This document shows, piece after piece, positions 1 through 5,837 of a stretch of 5,837 nucleotides of DNA. The position numbers were made by a program, and so were the translations under genes. Position 1 is the stretch's first letter; each line of letters opens with the position of its first letter. The notes under the pieces are model-generated. The model had not been told where the DNA came from. It did no database searches and was given only the letters and a program-made list of their open reading frames with translations. The stretch spans positions 1 to 5,837 of the forward strand of contig JAQSDP010000136.1 in NCBI GenBank assembly GCA_029945985.1, read 5' to 3'. This DNA comes from a bacterium (GTDB taxonomy: Bacteria; Acidobacteriota; Blastocatellia; Pyrinomonadales; Pyrinomonadaceae).

Positions 1-976
1 CGCCCATGATCGAGCCGAAGTCCAGATCAAGCAGCGCCCGGTTCGTTATGCTTGAAGCGACACGTTTACAAAGATCCTTTCCGCAACCGGGAAGGCCGAC
101 AAGCAGAATTCCTTTACACGGTTCAACATGCCGGGCTTTTGCTCTTGGGCTGAACGTATACGCAGCACGTTCGAGAATTGCTCGAAGCGATTGGTACCCG
201 CCTAAGTTGCTTGCCGGTTCTGGATGTACGTAGGTCAATGAACCGCTGCCTCGTATTACGTTCTTCTTTTCCTCAAGGATGACATTGATCGAGTCTTGAT
301 TGAGCCCGTTACAACTGATAACTGCCTTTGCAACGACATTGCTGATCTCAACAGCGGTCAGGCCAAGAAGTGCTTGCTGCAGAGCGTCCTGGGTCTCCTT
401 GTTGAGGCTAATATCAAGGCCATTGGAACGTAGGTTCTCAAATTGAAGTCCGATAGAGTCTTCGATCTCGGATTCCCTCGGAAGATCGAGTTCTACCTGA
501 GTGACTTCCTTTTCGAGTGTTTTTAGTTCGGGGAAGTTCGGCCCGACAAAGAGAACGGTGGCCTTTGTCGATTTCAGCTTCCAGGCGATCTCACGGAGTC
601 GTCGAACAAGTAGAGGGTCTTCCTGTCCGTACGGCGAGATGTAAGGGGCGTAGTCACACAGCAGGAAGATACCTGTCTTCTGTTCGCTTATGAACCCAAG
701 AAGACTTTCCGGATCTTCCGTATCTCCGATCGTTTGAGGTGAGCTTAGTAGTCCCTCTTTCGGATCAACCACCTTTTGAAGTCCGCTCGGACGGCTCCAG
801 AAATAGAGAGGTTTCTCCTTGTGCCGATCCTGAAAGACGAGATCGAAGAGGGCCTCCCGAACGCGGTCTTCCTCAAATGTATTGATGGCGATTAGCGGGT
901 ACCGGGCTCTGATCCTAATATCGAGCTCATGCAGGAACTTCCGGATGCTGTCAGCATCGGTTTCTATTTCAGGCAT
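1..976 (-). CDS. Ycf46-like AAA+ ATPase, C-terminus cut off by window edge
   Basis: The ATG at 976-974 opens a frame that runs without a stop for 325 codons to the left edge, so the 3' end is missing. Residues 1-40 carry the Ycf46-type opening (HELDIRIRARYPLI, then FEEDRVREAL). Later come the GIFLLCDYAPYI strand, VRRLREIAWKLK and a P-loop region with LGG, CKGILLVG and GLPGCGKD (residues 294-301). Family members are usually about 500 residues; Walker B, sensor and arginine-finger regions would lie outside the window. The family contains soluble AAA+ ATPases of poorly known function, one of them the chloroplast Ycf46. The P-loop has Asp at the position normally Ser/Thr, which binds Mg2+, so nucleotide hydrolysis may be altered. 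The start lies 20 bp after the preceding gene and has no strong ribosome-binding site, so translation may depend on coupling. Family assignment is confident; the biological role is unknown. Confidence 0.85.
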   Translation of the reverse strand, partial: MPEIETDADSIRKFLHELDIRIRARYPLIAINTFEEDRVREALFDLVFQDRHKEKPLYFWSRPSGLQKVVDPKEGLLSSPQTIGDTEDPESLLGFISEQKTGIFLLCDYAPYISPYGQEDPLLVRRLREIAWKLKSTKATVLFVGPNFPELKTLEKEVTQVELDLPRESEIEDSIGLQFENLRSNGLDISLNKETQDALQQALLGLTAVEISNVVAKAVISCNGLNQDSINVILEEKKNVIRGSGSLTYVHPEPASNLGGYQSLRAILERAAYTFSPRAKARHVEPCKGILLVGLPGCGKDLCKRVASSITNRALLDLDFGSIMG

Positions 977-996
977 TGGTTGTTTTCTGGAAGTGT

Positions 997-1416
997 CTAA
1001 GAAACTGATTGTGTGACAAGACGACCATTGTAGCCATTTCGTCCATTGTTATTGCCGGTCGGCTTCGCTGCGTCGGTCATCCTTTCGACCTTCTGCATCT
1101 CTTCTCTTGATGCGATGCCGTTGTCGATCTTGAACCCTAGATTAGCTAAAGCCCTGCCGACAGCACTTGTTTCACCGTTTTCGATAAAAGAAGTCGTGTT
1201 TACATACCCCTGACCGCGAATCTCGAAGGCGTGTCCGGTAGAACTTGGTTCAGCATCATCCCTGTTCCGATATGCAGCCGCCTTTATGCAAACAAAGCCG
1301 CTGTCTTCGTTAAGCCGAATGATCTCGGTAACGATCCGTCCCTCCGGGTACTTCTCATAGAACTCGGCTATGCGTGCGTGAACCGGAATGTATTTAGTCA
1401 GGTCGAAGTTTGCCAT
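997..1416 (-). CDS. Phage/plasmid-type protein with ETSAVGRALA motif, possibly recombination-related
   Basis: This 139-residue protein starts at an ATG preceded by GAGGT with a 5-nt spacer and ends in TAG. Residues 1-60 contain KYIPVHARIAEFYEKYP and GRIVTEIIRLNED, residues 61-75 a GHAFEIRGQGYVN segment, and residues 76-105 the hallmark TSFIENGETSAVGRALANLGF followed by NGIASREEM, with short gaps between these blocks. The hallmark recurs in small phage and plasmid proteins that often sit near recombination or replication genes; I recognise the pattern but cannot assign a proven activity. The tail (about 118-132) is rich in Asn and Gly and is probably disordered, as in many DNA-binding proteins. 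It is the third of four close-spaced genes, 22 bp after the coiled-coil gene and 20 bp before the ATPase. A role in single-strand annealing or DNA binding is inference only. Confidence 0.8.
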   Translation of the reverse strand: MANFDLTKYIPVHARIAEFYEKYPEGRIVTEIIRLNEDSGFVCIKAAAYRNRDDAEPSSTGHAFEIRGQGYVNTTSFIENGETSAVGRALANLGFKIDNGIASREEMQKVERMTDAAKPTGNNNGRNGYNGRLVTQSVS

Positions 1417-1421
1417 TCTCT

Positions 1422-1426
1422 ACCTC
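1422..1426 (-). promoter_or_regulatory. Ribosome-binding site (GAGGT) of the ETSAVGRALA gene
   Basis: On the minus strand GAGGT lies 5 nt before the ATG at 1416, inside the 22-bp gap after the preceding stop. It supports the chosen start and independent translation of this gene within the operon. Confidence 0.6.
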
Positions 1427-1438
1427 GTATTTGACGCT

Positions 1439-2824
1439 CTATAGTTCAAGAGCGGTTAGCCGGTCCTCATCAAGCAGTTTCTTAGAATGAACCGAAGTCA
1501 TTCTCAAGAGATCGCTCAGCGCCGTCCGCATCTCCTCCGGCGAGCGCTGCTTGGCTTCCCGGCCGGCCGCGGTCTGCAATTGTTCGAGCACCTTTTCGAG
1601 AGATGTATCGCCTGTGAAGTTCATCAGCTGATACCATGCGCACATCTGACGGGCTCGCTTAGCTAACGAACCCGACACGAACTCCGCATCCTTCATTCGT
1701 TCGGCCATTTCCGATGCGGAGTCGAAGATCTTGGCCGTTATCTGTGCAAAGCCTTCTTTGATCGGCGATATGGCCTCTTCGGCCTCGCGTCTCGCGGCCT
1801 CGATCTTCATCTCCCGGATGCGTTCTCTCACTTCACGTTCTCGCCGAGTTTCGGCATTTACCTCATCGACCTTTATTTCTTCGATCCGGCGTTTCGAATC
1901 GATCTCAAGGTCGATCTTTGTCTGCTCGGCATTGATCCGGGTCGTTTCGAGCGCAAGGGATTTTGCGAGATTTCGTTCCGCGATCATCTCCGAACCGAGA
2001 ATGATCACCTTCGGCTTCATCGTTATGATAAGTCCGTCTCGGATCATCTCGCGCGTCGGAACCATCCCGATGGCCTGAGCGGTAACCGCATTCACAAACT
2101 CCTCTCGATCGAAGGGTTCATCGCTTGTCGCCTCAAATCGGTCGGCTGAGTCTCCCGCCAACTTATAGAAACTGTCCTGTAGAATATCGAGGATCTCGTC
2201 GTATTTAGAAAGAACCTCGCTCTTTGCGGCGGCAAGAGTTTCAAAAGCCTGAAGGTATGCTTTTTCGAACGACTCAAATGCGGTCCACGGGATCCATTTA
2301 TACTCGCTTGTTCCCCAAACTGTCTCGCAAAGCGTAAATCTGAAGCCGAACTTGTTAAGAGCGTTATGAGCCTGGGCCGCTCCACGCATAAGGCGATTCC
2401 GATATACATCCGGCAGCAAACCCGCTCGCGGTGGACTCACTCTGACGGCGGCGTTGTCAGGAAGTTGAACGCCGAGCGTCCTCCATTCCAATTGACGAAC
2501 AAGACTACCGAACCCCCGGCAGTCAATGTTCATGAAGATGCCTTCGCTTTCGAGCGTCGATAGATCAAAAGGAAGAGATTCGACCTCCTCAACGCTGATG
2601 CCCAACTCCGTCGCCGCCCGATCTCGCCGGGTTTCAAGTCGGGTCAGCACTTCCTGAGAAATATTGGAGGACTGTTTCAAGTCGGAATCCCTTGGAACTT
2701 CGATAGGGGATGTTCCCCTCGTCTGCAAACCTCCACCGAAGACGTTCTGAAGGATCGATGATGCAAGCGACTGAACCGCCGGCGGTCGGGTGATCTGGTC
2801 AGAAGTTTGAGTTTCCATTCGCAT
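1439..2824 (-). CDS. Uncharacterised coiled-coil protein (about 461 aa)
   Basis: I do not recognise this protein with certainty. With the chosen start it has about 461 residues; a GTG nine bases upstream (2833) would add three. The first 60 residues are Ser/Thr/Pro-rich and probably disordered. A folded region at about 85-275 includes FMNIDCRGFGSLVRQLEWRT, an Arg-rich stretch RNRLMRGAAQAHNALNKFG and helices around LSKYDEILDILQDS. Residues about 280-355 form a long charged helix rich in Glu, Arg, Lys and Ile (for example KRRIEEIKVDEVNAETRRER), a strong coiled-coil candidate. The last 100 residues are again helical. There is no signal peptide or membrane segment, so it is probably cytoplasmic. 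The central part loosely resembles DUF3150-type element proteins, but this is tentative. ATG at 2824 is preferred because GGTGG lies 5 nt before it. The gene follows DUF2958 by 12 bp, which suggests cotranscription. A scaffold or partner of the downstream AAA+ ATPase is possible but unproven. Confidence 0.8.
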   Translation of the reverse strand: MRMETQTSDQITRPPAVQSLASSILQNVFGGGLQTRGTSPIEVPRDSDLKQSSNISQEVLTRLETRRDRAATELGISVEEVESLPFDLSTLESEGIFMNIDCRGFGSLVRQLEWRTLGVQLPDNAAVRVSPPRAGLLPDVYRNRLMRGAAQAHNALNKFGFRFTLCETVWGTSEYKWIPWTAFESFEKAYLQAFETLAAAKSEVLSKYDEILDILQDSFYKLAGDSADRFEATSDEPFDREEFVNAVTAQAIGMVPTREMIRDGLIITMKPKVIILGSEMIAERNLAKSLALETTRINAEQTKIDLEIDSKRRIEEIKVDEVNAETRREREVRERIREMKIEAARREAEEAISPIKEGFAQITAKIFDSASEMAERMKDAEFVSGSLAKRARQMCAWYQLMNFTGDTSLEKVLEQLQTAAGREAKQRSPEEMRTALSDLLRMTSVHSKKLLDEDRLTALEL

Positions 2825-2829
2825 CCTGT

Positions 2830-2834
2830 CCACC
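2830..2834 (-). promoter_or_regulatory. Ribosome-binding site (GGTGG) deciding the coiled-coil gene start
   Basis: On the minus strand GGTGG ends 5 nt before the ATG at 2824, directly after the DUF2958 stop (2837-2839). It favours this ATG over the in-frame GTG at 2833, which overlaps the motif, and over the ATG at 2818. Confidence 0.45.
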
Positions 2835-2836
2835 GC

Positions 2837-3426
<590 letters not shown>

Positions 3427-3432
3427 TGACTG

Positions 3433-3458
3433 GACGGAGTTTCGGCTTCGTTTTTTTT
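3433..3458 (+). terminator. Candidate intrinsic terminator (short hairpin plus T8)
   Basis: CGGAG (3435-3439) pairs with CTTCG (3446-3450) with one G-T pair around a TTTCGG loop, extendable by an A-T pair, and is followed at once by eight T residues (3451-3458). The stem is short and only moderately stable. It would stop plus-strand transcription entering from the thiC remnant before the VOC gene. Confidence 0.4.
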
Positions 3459-3564
3459 ATTTATGTTTTTGCAATGCTGTTGCATCTGTGATACGGTCTT
3501 GCAGATAAATAAAGAGCCAAAACTTTACAATCTGCTATGAACTGATTCCCAAACAACAGTAAAC

Positions 3565-3569
3565 GGAGG
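3565..3569 (+). promoter_or_regulatory. Ribosome-binding site (GGAGG) of the VOC gene
   Basis: A perfect GGAGG precedes the ATG at 3573 by only 3 nt, shorter than the usual 5-9 nt. It supports this start because no other in-frame start lies close by. Confidence 0.6.
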
Positions 3570-3572
3570 ATT

Positions 3573-3938
3573 ATGTTAGGACTAAGAACAACTATTTATA
3601 AGGTTGGCGACATCAACAAAGCGACGGAGTGGTATTCAAAGGCATTTGAAATCGAACCATACTTTGATGAGCCTTATTATGTTGGATTCAGCATTGGCGG
3701 ATACGAATTAGGGCTTCAACCTGAGGAAATTCCGACAACTGATAAGGTTGAAAGTGTTGTATCTTACTGGGGAGTCGAGAAAATTCATGAAGTTTACGAC
3801 CGATTGATTGGCTTAGGAGCAATCGAAAATGAAAAACCGTATAACGTCGGCGGCGAATTAATGACAGCGACAGTCAAAGACCCGTTCGGCAACATTATTG
3901 GTCTAATTTATAACCCGCACTTTAAACTAAACAATTAA
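3573..3938 (+). CDS. VOC-superfamily (glyoxalase/bleomycin-resistance fold) protein
   Basis: The 121 residues have the paired beta-alpha-beta-beta-beta layout of the VOC fold: LRTTIYKVGDINKATEWYSKAF opens module one, GFSIGGYELGLQPEE closes it, VSYWGVEKIHEVYDRL opens module two and VKDPFGNIIGLIYNP ends it. VOC proteins are usually dimeric cytosolic enzymes or drug-binding proteins. The metal-ligand positions look mostly absent: Thr stands where the first His is expected, no His lies before the YWGV strand, and Gly replaces the terminal Glu. Glyoxalase I or dioxygenase activity is therefore unlikely, and the substrate is unknown. The coding sequence is about 40-45% GC, lower than the flanking minus-strand genes. 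It lies 5 bp before the TfoX gene on the same strand, so the two are probably cotranscribed. Confidence 0.88.
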   Translation: MLGLRTTIYKVGDINKATEWYSKAFEIEPYFDEPYYVGFSIGGYELGLQPEEIPTTDKVESVVSYWGVEKIHEVYDRLIGLGAIENEKPYNVGGELMTATVKDPFGNIIGLIYNPHFKLNN

Positions 3939-3943
3939 AGAAT

Positions 3944-4276
3944 ATGGCTTCAGATCAAAAGTTTGCGGATTTCGTATTGGAACAGATTGAAAATGCCGGA
4001 GAAATTACCGCTAAGAAGATGTTTGGTGAATATGCAATTTACTCGGACGGAAAAATATTTGGGTCAATTTGCGACAATAAATTATTCATAAAACCAACAA
4101 AATCAGGACTCGAATTTATCGGCGATGTGGTTGAGGCACCACGATACGAGGGAGCGAAACCGAGCTTTCTAATTGAAGAAAAAATTGAAGATAGAGATTG
4201 GTTAAGCGAATTGGTCAGAATTTCGGTAAAGGAATTGCCAATGCCAAAACAAAAAAAGAAGAAGACGAAGGGGTAA
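3944..4276 (+). CDS. TfoX/Sxy N-terminal-domain protein
   Basis: This 110-residue protein has the TfoX N-terminal domain only: FADFVLEQIENAGEITAKKM leads into KMFGEYAIYSDGKIFGSICD (residues 25-44), then KLFIKPT, and a C-terminal helix WLSELVRISVKELPMPK. In gammaproteobacteria TfoX/Sxy activates competence genes with CRP and carries an extra C-terminal domain. Short one-domain versions like this are widespread and their function is unknown. The tail KQKKKKTKG is strongly basic, which might allow nucleic-acid contact. It starts 5 bp after the VOC stop with no good ribosome-binding site, so translation may be coupled. Its GC is about 40%, like the VOC gene. It converges on the ThiF gene with only 29 bp between the stops and no visible terminator. 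Confidence 0.88.
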   Translation: MASDQKFADFVLEQIENAGEITAKKMFGEYAIYSDGKIFGSICDNKLFIKPTKSGLEFIGDVVEAPRYEGAKPSFLIEEKIEDRDWLSELVRISVKELPMPKQKKKKTKG

Positions 4277-4305
4277 CGTTGATTTAGTCTACGATTTATT
4301 CAAGC

Positions 4306-5157
4306 CTATCGTATTTTTGAGCCGACCACTCTTCGGATTGTCTCCTGCGTACAGTAAACGGAGTTGCTCGTACCGCTTTCAAGATCGAAGTAAACCGCGT
4401 ATCGCTTAAGATTTCTCGTCAGAAGCATTGCGGAAAGTATTTCGGCAATTTCTACAGCCACTCGCTGATTCACATTAAGCCCTTGCTCGCCCAACCGGAT
4501 CCGTTCCGGACACCTTCCTTCGTTTGATCTTGTAATTGGCTCTGGTTCAAGTAGCTCTGGGTGTTGAAGTGAGGGAGCCGGAAGTGCCCGGCAAATACTC
4601 GTTCCGACAAAGTACTGATCCGGTTTAAGACGGTTTGTCGTCGAACCAAGTAACACTTGGCCCGATGTCTTCCCGTTTCCGCCGTCGATCCACCAGAGCC
4701 TTGATTGATCCCCATAACCACGGTGCTCGTCTAATGCACGATGAATCTCCCGACGGGCGAGGTAGTTATCTACGCAGCCGACAATGATCGTCAGACTCCG
4801 GTAATCACTGTTCGAGCTTTTTAGATGTTTCTCGTGATCGAACTTCTCGCATGAGAAACTTGTCTCGATTCCCCAGGCTGTTGAAACTCGTTCCGCCAAT
4901 GTTTGGGCCTTGAACCGTCCGATCTCTGCAAAGCAGAAATTGCTCCGCGGAATATTTCCGTTTTCTACCACGTCCGGGTCAACGATCAGCAGTTCCGCAG
5001 ACTTGTTTTGCTGCTGCTTCAGTTCGTAGATGAGGCGAGCAATGGCGGGAACGACAAAAGAACCGGTTCCACCGGCACCGACAACGATGAACCGAACGGT
5101 GTTGTATTCTACGGGCATCACAACAGCCGCCTTCGAGAAGCTAAGATCGATATCCAT
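4306..5157 (-). CDS. E1-like ThiF/PRTRC-type adenylyltransferase
   Basis: The 283-residue protein has a ThiF/MoeB/E1 Rossmann fold. GAGGTGS (27-33) is the ATP loop; IVDPDVVENGNIPRSNF (58-74) supplies the DxD and the Arg finger R71; IGRFKA (79-84) supplies K83; IIVGCVDN (124-131) holds the conserved Asp D130. The later part, with WWIDGGN, GQVLLG and CPERIRLGEQGLNVNQ, matches the ThiF protein of PRTRC (ParB-related, ThiF-related) cassettes better than MoeB or ThiF proper. C216 in that last block is a candidate active-site or structural Cys. No CxxC zinc pairs are seen. Such enzymes adenylate the C-terminus of a ubiquitin-like protein. The ATG shares its A with the JAB stop (TGATG); a GTG at 5160 is an alternative start. 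This overlap points to translational coupling with the JAB gene. The substrate is not in the window. Confidence 0.9.
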   Translation of the reverse strand: MDIDLSFSKAAVVMPVEYNTVRFIVVGAGGTGSFVVPAIARLIYELKQQQNKSAELLIVDPDVVENGNIPRSNFCFAEIGRFKAQTLAERVSTAWGIETSFSCEKFDHEKHLKSSNSDYRSLTIIVGCVDNYLARREIHRALDEHRGYGDQSRLWWIDGGNGKTSGQVLLGSTTNRLKPDQYFVGTSICRALPAPSLQHPELLEPEPITRSNEGRCPERIRLGEQGLNVNQRVAVEIAEILSAMLLTRNLKRYAVYFDLESGTSNSVYCTQETIRRVVGSKIR

Positions 5158-5558
5158 CACAACATCATCTGAAGCAAAGCTTCGACCTCATTCAGATCGA
5201 CGACACCGCCTGGAAGCTGTCCGATCCAGGAAAACGGAATTGGGATAAGGTGATCGTAGATCCCGCAGCGGAGTCTCACCTTCGGCTTGTCGTGAACATC
5301 CGCAATGATCCCAAGGATACGGAACTTGCCCGATTCATCCCGGTCATCCGCGGCGCTGAACTGATAGGCTCCGGGCGGGTGCGTGTGAACTTCTATACAA
5401 GCGTCGGAGTATTCAGGACTCGTATCATCTGCGATGGTTGATGCCCATGTCCGATCCCGGCCAGAAGTGCACCACTGCCAGGACCCGCTCTCCTTGTCCC
5501 AATAGATCAGATAGAGTTCTTCCCTGAAGTTGTCCTTAGAGTCGTGGATCTTTGAGTG
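5157..5558 (-). pseudogene. JAB/MPN (JAMM) metalloprotease domain, downstream of two in-frame stops
   Basis: These 133 codons read EELYLIYWDKESGSW, then EVHTHPPGAYQFSAAD (5393-5346), then RILGIIADVHDK, and end in QMML and TGA. The JAMM zinc motif HxH-x7-SxxD is complete, and the Glu of the REELYL strand (5522-5517) is the likely catalytic residue. JAMM proteins cleave isopeptide or peptide bonds after ubiquitin-like modifiers; those beside ThiF usually process or remove the modifier. The frame is the same as the upstream ORF at 5568-5837, separated by TAG, ATA, TTC, TAA. There is no ATG, GTG or TTG between the TAA and the zinc motif; the first is after it. So this is probably the 3' part of one gene of about 226 codons, inactivated by nonsense changes or rescued in some unseen way. 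The catalytic core itself shows no damage. Confidence 0.75.
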
Positions 5559-5570
5559 TTAGAATATCTA
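5559..5570 (-). other. Two in-frame stop codons interrupting the JAB gene
   Basis: On the minus strand the frame reads GRIWD, TAG (5570-5568), ATA TTC, TAA (5561-5559), HSK. Each stop is one base change from a Gln, Glu or Lys codon. Replacing them would give an unbroken helix-like linker of the form RIWDxIFxHSK, as expected between the N-terminal region and JAB domain of such proteins. Confidence 0.7.
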
Positions 5571-5837
5571 GTCCCAGATACGTCCCGGCCCTCCGGGCTT
5601 ATGCCAATTGATCCCGACAAAAGCTTCCGGCAGTCCGTTAATTTTTCGGTAGACGAGCGGCACTGACACCGTGAATTCCTCGCGTTGAGCTTTTAGCACA
5701 ACGCCGTTTCCGGCCAGGACATATTCGTAGAGGATCGCTTTAACCGGTTCGAACCGTTCCTTTGCGATGCGATGCCCTATGAAAGATGCTGGCGACGCGA
5801 CCTGAATTTCATCTGGACCTGACATGAGATGTTCCAT
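5568..5837 (-). CDS. N-terminal half of PRTRC-A-like JAB protein, ended by premature TAG
   Basis: This 89-codon frame starts with an ATG that lies exactly at the window edge, so the true start may be further right; an internal ATG at 5825 is another option. The sequence VLAGNGVVLKAQREEF, VSVPLVYRKINGLP and FVGINWHKPGGPG resembles the region that precedes the JAB domain in PRTRC protein A and related MPN proteins. Alone it has no catalytic residues. It ends in TAG at 5568-5570 and is in the same frame as the JAB domain that follows, so it is best read as the first half of a disrupted gene rather than a separate small gene. There is no signal peptide or membrane segment. Confidence 0.6.
   Translation of the reverse strand: MEHLMSGPDEIQVASPASFIGHRIAKERFEPVKAILYEYVLAGNGVVLKAQREEFTVSVPLVYRKINGLPEAFVGINWHKPGGPGRIWD

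Noticed and set aside
1731..2078. Plus-strand open frame of 115 codons
   Set aside because: It is antisense to the coiled-coil region, is Ser/Arg/Ile-rich with no recognisable domain, and is a shadow of the Glu/Arg-rich codons.
5030..5441. Plus-strand open frames over the ThiF start and JAB domain
   Set aside because: They are opposite to clearly conserved ThiF and JAMM motifs and show no domain of their own.
5559..5570. Genetic-code reassignment or stop suppression as the explanation for the JAB stops
   Set aside because: Both TAG and TAA would need recoding, while other genes here end normally in TAG, TGA or TAA; nonsense mutation is simpler.

Overview
This window is a 5.8 kb piece of accessory DNA, probably from a plasmid or integrative element of a bacterium with roughly 50-55% GC flanking genes. 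No rRNA, tRNA or housekeeping gene fixes the host, and I do not name one. The accessory reading rests on the family types: a DUF2958 protein, a phage/plasmid-type protein with an ETSAVGRALA motif, an orphan Ycf46-like AAA+ ATPase, and a ThiF/JAB pair like that of PRTRC cassettes.

Layout. All genes except a central block lie on the minus strand, so transcription runs right to left. At the right edge (5837 to 5157) is a JAB/MPN (JAMM metalloprotease) gene. Its reading frame is continuous apart from two in-frame stop codons (TAG, then TAA two codons later), which separate an N-terminal half (5837-5568) from a catalytic half (5558-5157). The catalytic half has no usable start codon of its own. 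The JAB stop overlaps the start of an E1-like ThiF/Moe-type adenylyltransferase (5157-4306).

Next comes a 1.1 kb block of foreign character (about 3170-4305). It holds a short fragment of thiC, a hairpin followed by T8, and two AT-rich plus-strand genes: a VOC-superfamily protein and a TfoX N-terminal-domain protein. Left of it the minus-strand set resumes with four close-spaced genes: DUF2958 (3169-2837), a long uncharacterised coiled-coil protein (2824-1439), the ETSAVGRALA protein (1416-997) and a Ycf46-like AAA+ ATPase (976 to beyond position 1). Gaps in this set are 12, 22 and 20 bp.

How it may work. A ThiF-type E1 next to a JAMM peptidase is the core of known and predicted bacterial ubiquitin-like conjugation or processing systems (PRTRC, CBASS Cap2/Cap3, Bil-type operons). 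The E2-like and ubiquitin-like partners are not in this window; if present they should lie to the right of 5837. The AAA+ ATPase and coiled-coil protein could be downstream effectors or simply cargo of the same element. The broken JAB gene, a Walker A with Asp in place of Ser/Thr, and the insertion in the middle raise the possibility that the locus is decaying or unusually regulated.
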